Shown here one piece after another: positions 34,858 to 43,611 of a DNA stretch of 64,000 nucleotides. How positions within the stretch are numbered: the first letter of the stretch is position 1; every line of letters begins with the position of its first letter. Under the pieces are notes generated by a model. The model did not search any database. It was not told the DNA's origin and was given only the letters and a program-made list of their open reading frames with translations. This DNA comes from Bacillus sp. FJAT-27264 (GTDB lineage: Bacteria > Bacillota > Bacilli > Paenibacillales > Paenibacillaceae). The stretch is taken from contig NZ_MAQW01000012.1 in NCBI RefSeq assembly GCF_001682855.1, positions 496,001 to 560,000 on the forward strand, given 5' to 3'. A program made the translations under genes and the position numbers.

Positions 34858-35814
34858 TGGATATCCCCCTCTTTTGTCTAAATGATAATCATTCTCGTAA
34901 CCATTGAAACTATAGCATCGGGAATCATCGGCAACAAGGGCAGATTTCGTACTAGACACGGGTAATTCTGGTACAGGAGCTCCTGCATGAACTCTCGTTC
35001 TGAATTGCATTGGAGGTAAACCATAGATTTTCTTAAAGCTGCGGCTTAACGTATGGGCATCTGGATAGCCTACCCGTTCAGCAATCTCTTGTAATGATAT
35101 GTCGGTGTAAAGCAGATCATTCACAGCCCGTTCCATACGAATACGTGTCAGAAACCGGATGGGACTTTCGTTCATTCGCTGTTTAAAAAGCTTGCTCAAA
35201 TAACTAACGCTGCAGTCGAACTGTTCAGCCAAAATATCCAGTGTTATAGGCTCCATATAATGATCCTGAATGTAACGAACAACCTGCGCCAGCAGATCTG
35301 GATGAACAGGGTTAATCCCTTGGGTGTTGATCTGGCTTAAAAGCTCATGAACAAATTGATAAAACAACGACCGTGCATGAAAAGAATTCAGCGGGTCTTG
35401 CCCCATCCAATTCGCCATCATCTCCTCCAACCTGCCCCGCAGAGGAAGCGGATACAGCGGAACGAAGCTATATTGATGAAGAAACGGATTATCCTTCTCC
35501 AGTTGCAGCATTAACTTCTTAGATGTAGGCAGCATCAGAACAGCCTTGTACAAGACCAGATAATATTCGAAGGCTTCCTCTGCTAAAATATTCAGACGCG
35601 CACCGCGACCACCATGCAGTACATGGTTACGGCTCATGGTGTGCAGCACATCGTCCAAACGTACGCTTGCATTCCCACGTTGAACATACAAAAAAGCACT
35701 GGCCGGCAAACGGTAGCTTTGCATCTCCATGCCTGTCTCCAGCAGGCCATGACGGATATCCAGCACTTTTAGGGAAGCATGATTCCATAACGCAATGTGA
35801 TCGTATAGCTTCAT
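33832..35814 (-). CDS. AraC regulator fused in frame to a siderophore-binding lipoprotein (locus 1)
   Basis: A 660-residue frame. Residues 1-175 form an AraC sensor domain and 180-283 the AraC double helix-turn-helix (LDILAEQFDCSVSYLSKLFK, LQEIAERVGYPDAHTLSRSF). A linker (284-319) follows, then at 320-345 a full lipoprotein signal peptide with lipobox ISAC (Cys345), and an iron-siderophore binding domain (FecB/FepB type) at 360-660. AraC-FecB fusions such as Bacillus Btr sense siderophore, but they have no signal peptide inside. Here the DNA between the domains also carries a promoter, a Fur box, a Shine-Dalgarno sequence and a start codon in the same frame. The ATG at 35814 matches the paralogue's N-terminus. 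Fur-boxed promoter upstream. Confidence 0.88.
   Translation of the reverse strand: MKLYDHIALWNHASLKVLDIRHGLLETGMEMQSYRLPASAFLYVQRGNASVRLDDVLHTMSRNHVLHGGRGARLNILAEEAFEYYLVLYKAVLMLPTSKKLMLQLEKDNPFLHQYSFVPLYPLPLRGRLEEMMANWMGQDPLNSFHARSLFYQFVHELLSQINTQGINPVHPDLLAQVVRYIQDHYMEPITLDILAEQFDCSVSYLSKLFKQRMNESPIRFLTRIRMERAVNDLLYTDISLQEIAERVGYPDAHTLSRSFKKIYGLPPMQFRTRVHAGAPVPELPVSSTKSALVADDSRCYSFNGYENDYHLDKRGGYPLYKVTKSTSMATAALLLCFMLFISACSSTSNTVNNNTAANRAQSTETSQETTKKNSSTGNAVAITKTYTDAKGTVTIPTDPKRIVDLTGSAIGNLLALGVKPVAATQDSLANPYHEGKLDGIINIGEEPNIEAILALEPDLIITFDYIEEAQYEQLAQVAPVIRLKYGAGTPSELLMEFGKITGKEDLAQEWAEKWKTKIAEVKPKITEVVGDKTVSILQPFAKGIYAWGNKGGRGGEILYDDLGLKAPETIQKALIDGPGFGTDLSLELLPQYAGDYIFTSNWGWDDGNANVVYDSKLWKSLPAVKNNQVYFISEKGSYYNDPISLEAQLDLIVKSFLGK
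34855..34937 (-). promoter_or_regulatory. Promoter, Fur box, SD and start codon inside the locus 1 coding frame
   Basis: On the minus strand: -35 TTGTTG (34937-34932), 17-bp spacer, extended -10 TGCTATAGT (-10 at 34914-34909), Fur box (34897-34883) matching TGATAAT-N-ATTATCA at 12 of 14 positions, SD AGAGGGGG (34872-34865) and TTG start (34857). The fusion reads through all of it as ...ENDYHLDKRGGYPLY.... Confidence 0.7.
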
Positions 35815-35858
35815 CGCCCTTTTCAATCCTCCCAACACAATGACGACTCTGTCCTATC

Positions 35859-35887
35859 ATTATATTGATAACGATTCTCACCGTAAA
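35859..35887 (-). promoter_or_regulatory. Fur-boxed promoter of the AraC-lipoprotein fusion, locus 1
   Basis: -35 TTTACG (35887-35882), 17-bp spacer and -10 TATAAT (35864-35859) on the minus strand. The spacer contains a Fur box (35866-35880) with 12 of 14 matches. Locus 2 has the same layout. Confidence 0.7.
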
Positions 35888-35986
35888 GGAAAAAGAGAAT
35901 ATACTTCCTCCATCCGTTATTGATTTTTATACCAGATACCTTAATAATACAAATAAGGACTGCAGATAGTATGTCGGAGGTGTCTT

Positions 35987-36409
35987 ATGGAGTATCCATT
36001 TAAAGAATATGTGATTAGTGATGATCAAGAGCGTGTTCACGTCCCCACAGTAATCGATTTTTTGGCTACCAGCTACTGGGCCAATAAACGCTCTCCTGAG
36101 AAGATCAAGAAATCGATTCAAAACTCTGTCTGCTATGGTGTGTATGATGAGGATAAAATGATTGCTTTCGCAAGGCTGATCACGGATAGCGTCACAACCT
36201 ATTATTTGTGCGATGTGTTCGTGCTGGAAGATTACCGCGGGCAAGGCATCTCGAAAAAACTGATCGAAGTGATCACGAATACGCCTGAGCTGGAATGGAT
36301 GTCCGGTATCCTGGCTACCAAAGACGCTCATGGGCTGTATAGTCAGTACGGATTCGAGAAGGAAGACGGTAAATTCATGAGAAGACAGCCGCAAGGCAGA
36401 CTGCAATAA
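35987..36409 (+). CDS. GNAT family N-acetyltransferase
   Basis: A 140-residue acetyltransferase with acetyl-CoA loop VLEDYRGQGISKKLIEVI (about 78-95) and the end motif AHGLYSQYGFEKE. The N-terminal part (TSYWANKRSPEKIKKSIQNS) places it among small GNATs of unknown substrate common in Bacillales. GGAGGT lies six bases before the ATG. Divergent from the fusion gene. Confidence 0.87.
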   Translation: MEYPFKEYVISDDQERVHVPTVIDFLATSYWANKRSPEKIKKSIQNSVCYGVYDEDKMIAFARLITDSVTTYYLCDVFVLEDYRGQGISKKLIEVITNTPELEWMSGILATKDAHGLYSQYGFEKEDGKFMRRQPQGRLQ

Positions 36410-36504
36410 ACAAATCTAAGTGTACATAGAAAGAGATTATTAAAGTAAATACTCTTCTCTCTCTTGGTCTGCGCGTGTCGCAGGCTTTTATTATTTCCAT
36501 AAAG

Positions 36505-36530
36505 TGAGAAGTTTCCAAGTCTGCAACGTC
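36505..36530 (+). promoter_or_regulatory. Candidate ECF-sigma promoter (autoregulation)
   Basis: TGAGAA (36505-36510), a 16-bp spacer and CGTC (36527-36530), resembling the TGAAAC-N16-CGTA/C promoters of sigma-W-like factors. It lies 36 bp before the ECF sigma factor gene. Confidence 0.45.
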
Positions 36531-36565
36531 TTATATATAAATCGATTTTGTCTGGAGGCATCCAA

Positions 36566-37147
36566 GTGAATGAAGGAATAGACGACAAGCTGGTGATTAG
36601 GGAGGTACTGAGCGGAAATCGGGAAGCCTATGCGTTACTGGTAGATAAATACAAATCCGGTTTATACCGCCTGCTGCTAGGCATGGGCGCAAATGCTCAG
36701 GATGCGCAGGATCTGGCACAGGAATCTTTTATTAAAGCCTACCAGAAGCTCCCGGATCATAACAGCCAGAGCAGCTTTGCCGCCTGGTTATACGCGATTG
36801 CTATCAATCGTTTAAGAGATTTGAAGCGGCGCAAAAAAGTCAGCCTTGCAGCTCTCCCCTTGCTGAGAGAGGCAAGTCCCCCCCTTACACCAGAGGAACA
36901 GTATATGCGTAAGGAAGAGGAACTGGAATGGCAGGGAAGATTAGTCAGGCTGCCGGAGCGTTATCGCATCATCCTCCTGCTTCGTTATGCCAATGAATTA
37001 ACCTACGAGGAAATTTGCGAAATTACAGGATTGTCCATGCATCAGGTCAAGAACCGTCTTCATCGTTCCCGGCAGAAGTTGAAGAAACAATGGTCTCAAG
37101 CAAAGGAGGATTCCAGTGAGCAAATGGAGCTTTACCAATCGCGATGA
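36566..37147 (+). CDS. ECF-type RNA polymerase sigma factor
   Basis: A 193-residue sigma-70 family factor with region 2 (AYALLVDKYKSGLYRLLLGM through DAQDLAQESFIKAYQKL) and region 4 (LPERYRIILLLRYANELTYE, then EICEITGLSMHQVKNRLHRSR). The start is GTG 36566, seven bases after GGAGG; a TTG 18 bases upstream would overlap that site. The anti-sigma gene begins inside its last codons (32-bp overlap), so the pair is coupled. The activating stress is unknown. Confidence 0.93.
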   Translation: MNEGIDDKLVIREVLSGNREAYALLVDKYKSGLYRLLLGMGANAQDAQDLAQESFIKAYQKLPDHNSQSSFAAWLYAIAINRLRDLKRRKKVSLAALPLLREASPPLTPEEQYMRKEEELEWQGRLVRLPERYRIILLLRYANELTYEEICEITGLSMHQVKNRLHRSRQKLKKQWSQAKEDSSEQMELYQSR

Positions 37148-38747
37148 TCGTGATGCAGATGAGCTGATGTCACGCCAAATGCAGCGGATACCGGCAACGC
37201 TTCCTGATTTTTTCACAGAACAGGTCATGGAACAAGTACGTCACACAGAGATGGAAGCCCCAACCGGAACGAACTTAAGGAAATTATCCGGAATGCGCAG
37301 AAACAGAGTCATTAAAAAGCTGCAATGGGGCAGTGCTGTCGCCATGGGAACGGCCTTTATGGCCTTTCTGCTGGTCGCATCTTACTCGGCTTATGTGCGA
37401 AATTCTCTACAAATCGTTCAGACTTACACTTACTCAGCACCACTGCCCAGCCTGATGTTTGGTGAGAACAAACCGGATTTCGATATCGGTCTCATGGAGG
37501 CGCAAGCGCTTGGGGTGGTACAACAGGCTGATGTTCAGGCTACTGACAAAGGCTATACACTTATGCTACGTGATGTCGTGGCAGACCCTACTCGAATGGT
37601 CTTATCTTTGCAGATTGTTGACGAGAAGGGACAGCCAGCAGAACAAGCGATGGACCGTTTTGATTTTGAACAACTGCATCTCAAAGATCAGCAAGGCGAA
37701 GATATCGGACAACTTCGGGGAATTATGCCTATGGAAACCCGCATTGGTTCGGACCATTCCAAACAGAAGTATGTTATGTTAATCTACATTTTCCCAGATA
37801 AGCAGCCCAAAGACAAAGTTCTCATACAGAGCAATGTGAACGAACTAAAGACTAGCAAAGACGGAAAGAAATCGCTGAAGGGAAACTGGAATTTCAGCTA
37901 CACTGCTGACATGGAAAAGGCGAACAGTCTAGTCGTGACGTCAGATCTGAACGAGTCCTACACTACCCCGGAAGGACTTCATGTAAAGATGGATCAGCTT
38001 GTCCACTCCCCTGCAGGTGTGCAGCTAAAGTTCACGACCTCGCTCTCCGAAGCTGCGGCAGCCCTCACTCCAATGGAGCTGAGGAATAAGCTGACGGTGA
38101 TGTTCCATCTGGAGAACGCGAAAGGACAGGAGCTGTCCAGAATTAACAGTTATAAGGACGGGGGGGCTAACAATACTTCTTTCACCTACATTTGGAAGGA
38201 AGAAGATGGCTCCAGCACCCTGCATTGGATCTATTACTTCCAGTCACTCCCGTATGATACCATGAACATCCGTTTTGTACTGGATGGCTATACCCTTCCC
38301 GTGAAATCCAATGATAGTATTACATTCCAACCCGGAGAGCTGAAGCAGAGACCGGCCATTTTCGATAAACAAGGCGATCATCTGGAAATCCATAATATGA
38401 AAATAACTGAAACAAAAGATGAACCCGGTGTTTCCGGCTGGATGACCGTCAGTGGAAGCTTTGCCAACCAGTTCTCGGCCGATCAGTGGGTCGCCTATGA
38501 TCAAGATGGTACAGAATATAAGACTGTTTTTAGAGGAGCGGTTAGTCTTGAAGAGCAGGCCGTCATTAGAAAAGAAAGTAGTGACACTAGCCCTTCTTAC
38601 TTTATCGCCAAAGGACTCACTGTCTTACCTAAGGAGCTGACACTGGTACGCACCATCACAGATAAACGGTTTACCGATGTGGACTGGAGTTTTGATCTAC
38701 CTAAAATCGAACGCAACGAAGCCCTGAAATCCATTTCCATTCCTTAG
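37116..38747 (+). CDS. Membrane-bound anti-sigma factor (DUF4179-like)
   Basis: A 543-residue protein with a short cytoplasmic N-terminus that should hold the sigma factor, one membrane helix (about 72-93) and a large extracytoplasmic part. The segment after the helix (SLMFGENKPDFDIGLMEAQALGVVQQ and LVADPT-like LRDVVADPTRMVLSLQI) is typical of DUF4179/DUF5643 anti-sigma proteins of Paenibacillus and Bacillus. It begins with GTG 37116, six bases after AAAGGAGG and inside the sigma gene. Signals sensed outside would release the sigma factor. A strong terminator follows. Confidence 0.85.
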   Translation: MSKWSFTNRDDRDADELMSRQMQRIPATLPDFFTEQVMEQVRHTEMEAPTGTNLRKLSGMRRNRVIKKLQWGSAVAMGTAFMAFLLVASYSAYVRNSLQIVQTYTYSAPLPSLMFGENKPDFDIGLMEAQALGVVQQADVQATDKGYTLMLRDVVADPTRMVLSLQIVDEKGQPAEQAMDRFDFEQLHLKDQQGEDIGQLRGIMPMETRIGSDHSKQKYVMLIYIFPDKQPKDKVLIQSNVNELKTSKDGKKSLKGNWNFSYTADMEKANSLVVTSDLNESYTTPEGLHVKMDQLVHSPAGVQLKFTTSLSEAAAALTPMELRNKLTVMFHLENAKGQELSRINSYKDGGANNTSFTYIWKEEDGSSTLHWIYYFQSLPYDTMNIRFVLDGYTLPVKSNDSITFQPGELKQRPAIFDKQGDHLEIHNMKITETKDEPGVSGWMTVSGSFANQFSADQWVAYDQDGTEYKTVFRGAVSLEEQAVIRKESSDTSPSYFIAKGLTVLPKELTLVRTITDKRFTDVDWSFDLPKIERNEALKSISIP

Positions 38748-38767
38748 AATGATTCCGACCAGTAATT

Positions 38768-38816
38768 AAAAAACAGACTGAGGCTCTTTCACTTAGAGTT
38801 CTCCGGTCTGTTTTTT
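38768..38816 (+). terminator. Terminator of the sigma/anti-sigma operon
   Basis: AAAAAACAGAC (38768-38778) pairs with GTCTGTTTTTT (38806-38816) around a long, partly paired loop. Confidence 0.85.
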
Positions 38817-39253
38817 ATTGCCTTGATAATATGCTGGACATTGAAAAGTCCATCTTAAGAAATCGCAATCCATCTTGAGATTAACCGGGTGCAAGGTTAG
38901 TCAATCTGAACACCCAAGCTTTCACTTCATTTCCTGTGCTGCTAAAGTTACTATCCCGTCGTTTTCCTGCGTGTAACATTTATTTTTTCCAAAATTACCC
39001 AAAAACTACTCAGTGTTTAAATAAAGGCATTTTCGTACCTTAAATTGATGATTTTAGCGTGAAAAAGGAAATTAAGCGCATTATTGTACCTTATATTCCT
39101 ACATATCCTAAAAAACACGGCCTTCCCAAAGAATTAACATACAAAAATGCACTTATTTACGTATACGCGCGGATGGAAGCAAATCGGGGCCGAACCAAGC
39201 GACTATCCACTTCTATAAATTGTTCAATTAATGATACCTTAATCAAATAAAGA
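38817..39253. other. Non-coding gap
   Basis: No supported gene. A 63-codon frame at 39059-39250 starts with GTG but has no ribosome-binding site; it is Lys/Arg-rich (GRTKRL) and ends just before a terminator, so a small protein is possible but unproven. Confidence 0.4.
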
Positions 39254-39293
39254 ACAAGCCGGCAACCTCTCTTTCGAGTGTTTGCCAGCTTGT
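39254..39293 (-). terminator. Terminator of the sugar ABC operon
   Basis: ACAAGCCGGCAA (39254-39265) pairs with TTGCCAGCTTGT (39282-39293) with one mismatch; TTCTTTATTT follows on the minus strand. Confidence 0.75.
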
Positions 39294-39332
39294 CGTGCAT
39301 TAAGTATAGTTGTCGCTTCAGTATAACTCGTA

Positions 39333-40160
39333 TTAACCCTTAACCGCACCCTCTGTAATTCCTTCCATGATGAAGCGTTGGAAGAAAGCGTAGATGATAA
39401 CAACTGGAATCGCGGTCAGTACCAGAGCGGCCAGAATCAGCGACCATTCTTTGTTGTACTCGCCGAACAGCATGTTCGTGGACAAGATCAGAGTGTACTT
39501 GTTCACGTCTGTCAGCATAAGGAGTGGAAGCAGGAAGTCATTCCAGATCCATAGGAAGTCCAGGATACCAATGGTAACGGTGATCGGAAGCAGCAGCGGC
39601 AGAATGATCCGGAAGAAGGTCTGGAACTCACCACATCCGTCCATGTGAGCCGACTCCTCAAGCTCCTTAGGAATCCCTTTTACAAATCCATGATAGAGGA
39701 ACACCGCCATGTTCACGCCAAGTCCGATATAGATCAGACCCAGACCGAACACGCTACCTTGTACATCCAATGTTCTGGTGACACGGGACAGCGAGATCAT
39801 GATCGAGTGGAATGGCACCAGCATCGAAGCGATGAACAAGAAGAACAACGCACTGCTCAGTTTGCCTGATGTTCTGGACAGCTTGTATCCGGCCATGGAA
39901 GCGAACAACAGGATGCCCCCAATACCGACAACCGAGACAATCACAGAGTTCTTCACGCTATTGAACAGGTGAATCTTAGCGAAGGCCTGGCTGTAGTTCT
40001 CAAAATGAAGCTGAGTCGGCAAGGACAAAATGGATTTGAAGATCTCTCCTTGTGTCTTGAAGGAGTTGATGATCGCCATATAGATCGGGAAAAAGGCTAG
40101 CGCAGCTCCGATGATTAGGACAATCAGGATGATTGTAGAGGACAGTTTGCTACTTTTCAT
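39333..40160 (-). CDS. Carbohydrate ABC transporter permease (MalG/LacG family)
   Basis: A 275-residue membrane protein with six helices; the EAA loop is ELEESAHMDGCGEFQTFFRI followed by ILPLLLP. It is the second permease of a CUT1-type sugar importer. Its ATG overlaps the stop of the first permease gene (TAATG). The ATPase is not encoded here; CUT1 systems of Bacillales commonly share MsmX-like ATPases encoded elsewhere. Confidence 0.92.
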   Translation of the reverse strand: MKSSKLSSTIILIVLIIGAALAFFPIYMAIINSFKTQGEIFKSILSLPTQLHFENYSQAFAKIHLFNSVKNSVIVSVVGIGGILLFASMAGYKLSRTSGKLSSALFFLFIASMLVPFHSIMISLSRVTRTLDVQGSVFGLGLIYIGLGVNMAVFLYHGFVKGIPKELEESAHMDGCGEFQTFFRIILPLLLPITVTIGILDFLWIWNDFLLPLLMLTDVNKYTLILSTNMLFGEYNKEWSLILAALVLTAIPVVIIYAFFQRFIMEGITEGAVKG

Positions 40161-41041
40161 TATGCCTCCACCTCATTTCTTTTCGTTACGCGAATCTGGA
40201 TCAGGGTGACAAGCAGGATAATGATGAATAGAACAACTGATTTGGCGCTCGCGTATCCATAACGGAAGTTATTAGAGAATGCTTCTTCATAAATATTCAT
40301 CGTAATAACCTGTGTGCTGCGGCCAGGGCCGCCGCCTGTCAAACCGAATACCACTTCAAATACTTTAAACGCACCGTTAAGGGTGAGGAAGAAACAGATC
40401 GTAATTGCATGAGAAATCATTGGCAGTGTAATATGTCTAAAGGTTTGCACCGGATTGGCACCGTCAATAACTGCCGCTTCCTTCAAGCTCTGTGGAACAC
40501 CTTGCAGGCCGGCTAAGTAAATAATCATCATGTATCCTACACCATTCCATAACGACACGATGACAATCGAGTAGAAGGAGAATTTAGGATCGCCGATCCA
40601 GGATTGATCCAAGAACAACAATGCTGTTTTTTCAGCGAGCTGTGGGAGCACCTGAGTGAAGACGAACGTCCACATGAACGCACTAATGATCACACTGATC
40701 ATGTTTGGCATGAAAAAGATGGTTCGGAAGAAGCCTTTGAAACGCGTCCGTGATTCAATAAATACAGCTAGCAGCAAAGCCAGCACATTTTGCAGAACTA
40801 CCATTACTACAACGTACTTCAGGGTAAACAGTAAGGCATTGATAAAATCCGGGTCATCGGTCAGCGCTTCTACAAAGTTGGCAAAGCCGACAAAACTATA
40901 ATTTCTGTTCAGCCCGTTCCAGTCTGTAATACTGTAGAACATCCCGCCAATGGTTGGAATGAGCATAAACAGCGTATAGAACAGTAAGGCTGGGCCGACG
41001 AAGTATAACATCGAGCGCAGGTTGCGGGATTTCTTTAACAT
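40160..41041 (-). CDS. Carbohydrate ABC transporter permease (MalF/LacF family)
   Basis: A 293-residue six-helix membrane protein with EAA loop LKEAAVIDGANPVQTFRHIT followed by LPMI. First permease of the CUT1 importer. ATG 41041 is preferred because AGAGGTGA precedes it; a longer frame reaches 41089. It lies about 100 bp downstream of the binding-protein gene. Confidence 0.92.
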   Translation of the reverse strand: MLKKSRNLRSMLYFVGPALLFYTLFMLIPTIGGMFYSITDWNGLNRNYSFVGFANFVEALTDDPDFINALLFTLKYVVVMVVLQNVLALLLAVFIESRTRFKGFFRTIFFMPNMISVIISAFMWTFVFTQVLPQLAEKTALLFLDQSWIGDPKFSFYSIVIVSLWNGVGYMMIIYLAGLQGVPQSLKEAAVIDGANPVQTFRHITLPMISHAITICFFLTLNGAFKVFEVVFGLTGGGPGRSTQVITMNIYEEAFSNNFRYGYASAKSVVLFIIILLVTLIQIRVTKRNEVEA

Positions 41042-41138
41042 GATGGCACTCACCTCTTTAGGTTTAAAATACCAGAGGGAGAAAGGCAATTTCGGGTGAA
41101 ACGGCCTTTCTGCCCTCCCTATCCATTATTTTTTGTCT

Positions 41139-42434
41139 TTATTTATTTACTTTGTTGTAGTCTTTCCAAGCTTTATCAAGTGCTTTAATAACATCATCCT
41201 GCGACAGCTGTTTCGAGAAGTAACTTTGCAGACCCTTACCTACTTCATCTTTTACAGATTGCGGGATGGATGGATCACGGTAAGCTTTTCCTTCTTTTAC
41301 ATACACTGTAGCGTCGTCAACCCATGGGTAGCTCTTATAGTTATGAATAGTGGCTACAGGGTTAAATTTCAGACTTTCGTAGAACCCGCTGGACTCTTTG
41401 TCATCCAGTACGAAGTTGATGAAATCCAGAGCAACATCTTTGTTCTTGCTTGTTGGCGATACAACCAGGGAAGTGGACGCACCCAGGTTAATCAGTGTCT
41501 GATCAGGGTTGTCACTGAGTGGCAGTGGTGCTACACCAAAGTCGACGTCCGGGTTAGCTTTTTGAATGGTTTCAGCATACCATGGACCTTGTACCCACAT
41601 TGCTGCTTTACCGTTAGCGAAGGCAGCTGCACCATCGTCACCACCGACTTCAAGCGCCTTGTTAGTTCCGTTTGCGTTAACCAAGTCAATGATATCGAAC
41701 ATGGATTTCATTTCTGCGAAGGAACCTTGGTCTTTGTTCATCCGTTCGATGAAATCTTTATTTCCTGTTTGAATTTGTGCCCCTACTGACAATGGCAGGA
41801 ACAACTGTGGAATCCATGACTCTTTGTAAGACAATTCAAACGGTGTGATATTGTTTTTCTTCAGTGTCTCTACAAGCGTCTTCATTTCAGACAATGTAGT
41901 TGGCGGTGTTACCTTGAGGTCAGAGAAAATTTTCTTGTTGTACAAGTAACCCCAAGATACGCTTTCCAGCGGCACTGCTACGACTTTATTGTCGATAGTT
42001 ACCGAAGGCTTCACGCTTTCCAGCAACTTGCCTACAAATGGCTGGCTGGTGAGGTCTTCAAGATAGCCTGCTTTGTAGAACGATGGAATTTCGTTGATCG
42101 CGTGAATGGAGAAAATGTCCGGCGCGTCGTTGGATGCAAGTCTTGTTTTAAGGATCTGGGATGCGTTGTCCGAGTTAGGCATTTCCAATTGGACTTTCAC
42201 ATCTATGTTTTTCTCTGCTTTTTCTTTGGCAACAAATTTATCGATGTATTGGTCAAACTGATCCTTGAAACGCGGCAATCCGATAAACATTTTCAGCGTA
42301 ACTGTTTTTTCCGAACCTTTTCCGCCAGTTCCGGCATCGCTGCTTCCGTTGTTGGCACCACTATTAGAACCACAACCAGCCAGAAGCAAAACAGTCATCA
42401 TTGCGCTTGCCGTTACTTTCCATGACTTCTTCAT
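41139..42434 (-). CDS. Sugar-binding lipoprotein of the CUT1 ABC importer
   Basis: A 431-residue extracellular solute-binding protein (family 1). The signal peptide ends in lipobox LLAGC (Cys21), followed by a Ser/Gly/Asn-rich linker and the binding domain (TLKMFIGLPRFKDQFDQYI, AAFANGKAAMWVQGPWYAE, LVVSPTSKNKDVALDFINFV). ATG 42434 follows GGGGG at eight bases. It has its own promoter with a cre site. The sugar is not identifiable, but the YesM/YesN-like pair just upstream usually recognises oligosaccharides. Confidence 0.93.
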   Translation of the reverse strand: MKKSWKVTASAMMTVLLLAGCGSNSGANNGSSDAGTGGKGSEKTVTLKMFIGLPRFKDQFDQYIDKFVAKEKAEKNIDVKVQLEMPNSDNASQILKTRLASNDAPDIFSIHAINEIPSFYKAGYLEDLTSQPFVGKLLESVKPSVTIDNKVVAVPLESVSWGYLYNKKIFSDLKVTPPTTLSEMKTLVETLKKNNITPFELSYKESWIPQLFLPLSVGAQIQTGNKDFIERMNKDQGSFAEMKSMFDIIDLVNANGTNKALEVGGDDGAAAFANGKAAMWVQGPWYAETIQKANPDVDFGVAPLPLSDNPDQTLINLGASTSLVVSPTSKNKDVALDFINFVLDDKESSGFYESLKFNPVATIHNYKSYPWVDDATVYVKEGKAYRDPSIPQSVKDEVGKGLQSYFSKQLSQDDVIKALDKAWKDYNKVNK

Positions 42435-42466
42435 TCTGTAAACCCCCTCAAATGTTGTCTCGTTCT

Positions 42467-42507
42467 TGTTTACGCTTTCATTGTACATCCAAAATGAAAG
42501 CGGTTAA
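42467..42507 (-). promoter_or_regulatory. Promoter with overlapping CcpA cre site and 10-bp inverted repeat
   Basis: On the minus strand: -35 TTAACC (42507-42502), 17-bp spacer and -10 TACAAT (42485-42480). Overlapping the -10 and start site is ATGAAAGCGTAAACA (42481-42467), a full match to the cre consensus WTGNAARCGNWWWCA. Arms CGCTTTCATT (42473-42482) and AATGAAAGCG (42493-42502) form a perfect inverted repeat. Catabolite repression of the sugar importer is the likely result. Confidence 0.75.
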
Positions 42508-42525
42508 TTAGACGAAATTAGTCTC

Positions 42526-43611
42526 TTAGCTTGTACTATTTTGAACCTCACCTTCTCCTTTTCGCATTTCACCGGGTGCCAAGCCAAATTGCTTCTTGAA
42601 AACCCTGTAAAAATAACCCAGCTCCTCATACCCGCACAGCTCAGCCACGGACTTGATGGAGAGATGATCATGAAGCAGCAGATGCCGTGCTCGCTCCATC
42701 CGCAATTTGGTCATATAATCGGTCAGATTCAGCCCAAATTCCTGTTTAAACACCTTGCTCAAATACTCCTTGCTGACAAAAAAGGATCTCGCCAGGGCTT
42801 CCAGTTTTATATTCTCTGTAAAATTCTGATCCACAAAACGCTTAATTTCTTCCAAATTCAAGCGGTTCTTATTTTTTCTATGCTGCACAAGCTGTTTCAG
42901 CGCAGAAAGATACATCCCTGACACTTGCTGCATAAGTTCGTCCACCGTTTGAAGGGCTTCCAGGTTCTCCTGTGCGTATTCATTCTCCATCTCTTGAGAA
43001 TTACTGTGCATCAAATCCCGCAACAGCAGCAGCAGTTCCTCTCCAATACGCGGGAGCGTCGAAGGCGTGACCCCAAGCATAATCAGCTTGTCCTGCAGCT
43101 CATTGAGACTGTCCTGCAGACTATCCGCATTCAAGTCATTATAATGAGCGGCCAATGCTGGCCTAAATGTCAGAATCGCCTGAAGCAGATCCAATCTTAG
43201 ACCCATGCCATCACCAGACTTCTTAAGCAGGGTATCTTCTGCCTTTTGCCGGCACTGCAGCAGCACCTGATTCAGCTCCTGGGGATCGACGGGCTTCAAC
43301 AAATATTCGTCCGCCCTGCAACGAATGGCTTGGCGAGTATACATGAAATCATCATACCCACTGATCACAATGATCCGAATGTCTGGATGGTGATCATTCA
43401 AATATTGCAGCAGCCTGACTCCATCCACACCGGGCATGTTCATGTCTGTGATGACGATATGAATATCCCCCGTCTCTATTGCCTTGATCGCTTCCTCCCC
43501 ATCTTCTGCTTCAGCTGCAAGGTGTATACCATACTGTTCCCAATTCCCAAAGGTTTTAATAATTTCTCGGTTCCATTGCTCGTCATCCACGATCATAGCG
43601 TTAATATTCAT
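42526..43611 (-). CDS. YesN-type response regulator (AraC output domain)
   Basis: A 361-residue regulator with an N-terminal receiver (MIVDDEQWNRE acidic pocket, IHIVITDMNMPGVDG phospho-acceptor Asp, VVISGYDD, LLKPVDP) and a C-terminal AraC double helix-turn-helix (IKLEALARSFFVSKEYLSKVFK, KSVAELCGYEELGYFYRVFK). Its start lies inside the end of the sensor kinase gene (11-bp overlap). It is expected to activate the sugar importer directly downstream. Confidence 0.93.
   Translation of the reverse strand: MNINAMIVDDEQWNREIIKTFGNWEQYGIHLAAEAEDGEEAIKAIETGDIHIVITDMNMPGVDGVRLLQYLNDHHPDIRIIVISGYDDFMYTRQAIRCRADEYLLKPVDPQELNQVLLQCRQKAEDTLLKKSGDGMGLRLDLLQAILTFRPALAAHYNDLNADSLQDSLNELQDKLIMLGVTPSTLPRIGEELLLLLRDLMHSNSQEMENEYAQENLEALQTVDELMQQVSGMYLSALKQLVQHRKNKNRLNLEEIKRFVDQNFTENIKLEALARSFFVSKEYLSKVFKQEFGLNLTDYMTKLRMERARHLLLHDHLSIKSVAELCGYEELGYFYRVFKKQFGLAPGEMRKGEGEVQNSTS

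Noticed and set aside
33832..35814. AraC-lipoprotein fusion as a sequencing error (lost stop)
   Set aside because: A paralogue at 56226-58187 shows the same open frame with the internal start at the same codon, so an independent error in both is improbable.
39059..39250. 63-codon Lys/Arg-rich protein gene
   Set aside because: GTG start without a ribosome-binding site and no family resemblance; recorded only in the gap note.
41133..41789. 218-codon + strand frame rich in aromatic residues
   Set aside because: Antisense to the sugar-binding lipoprotein gene.
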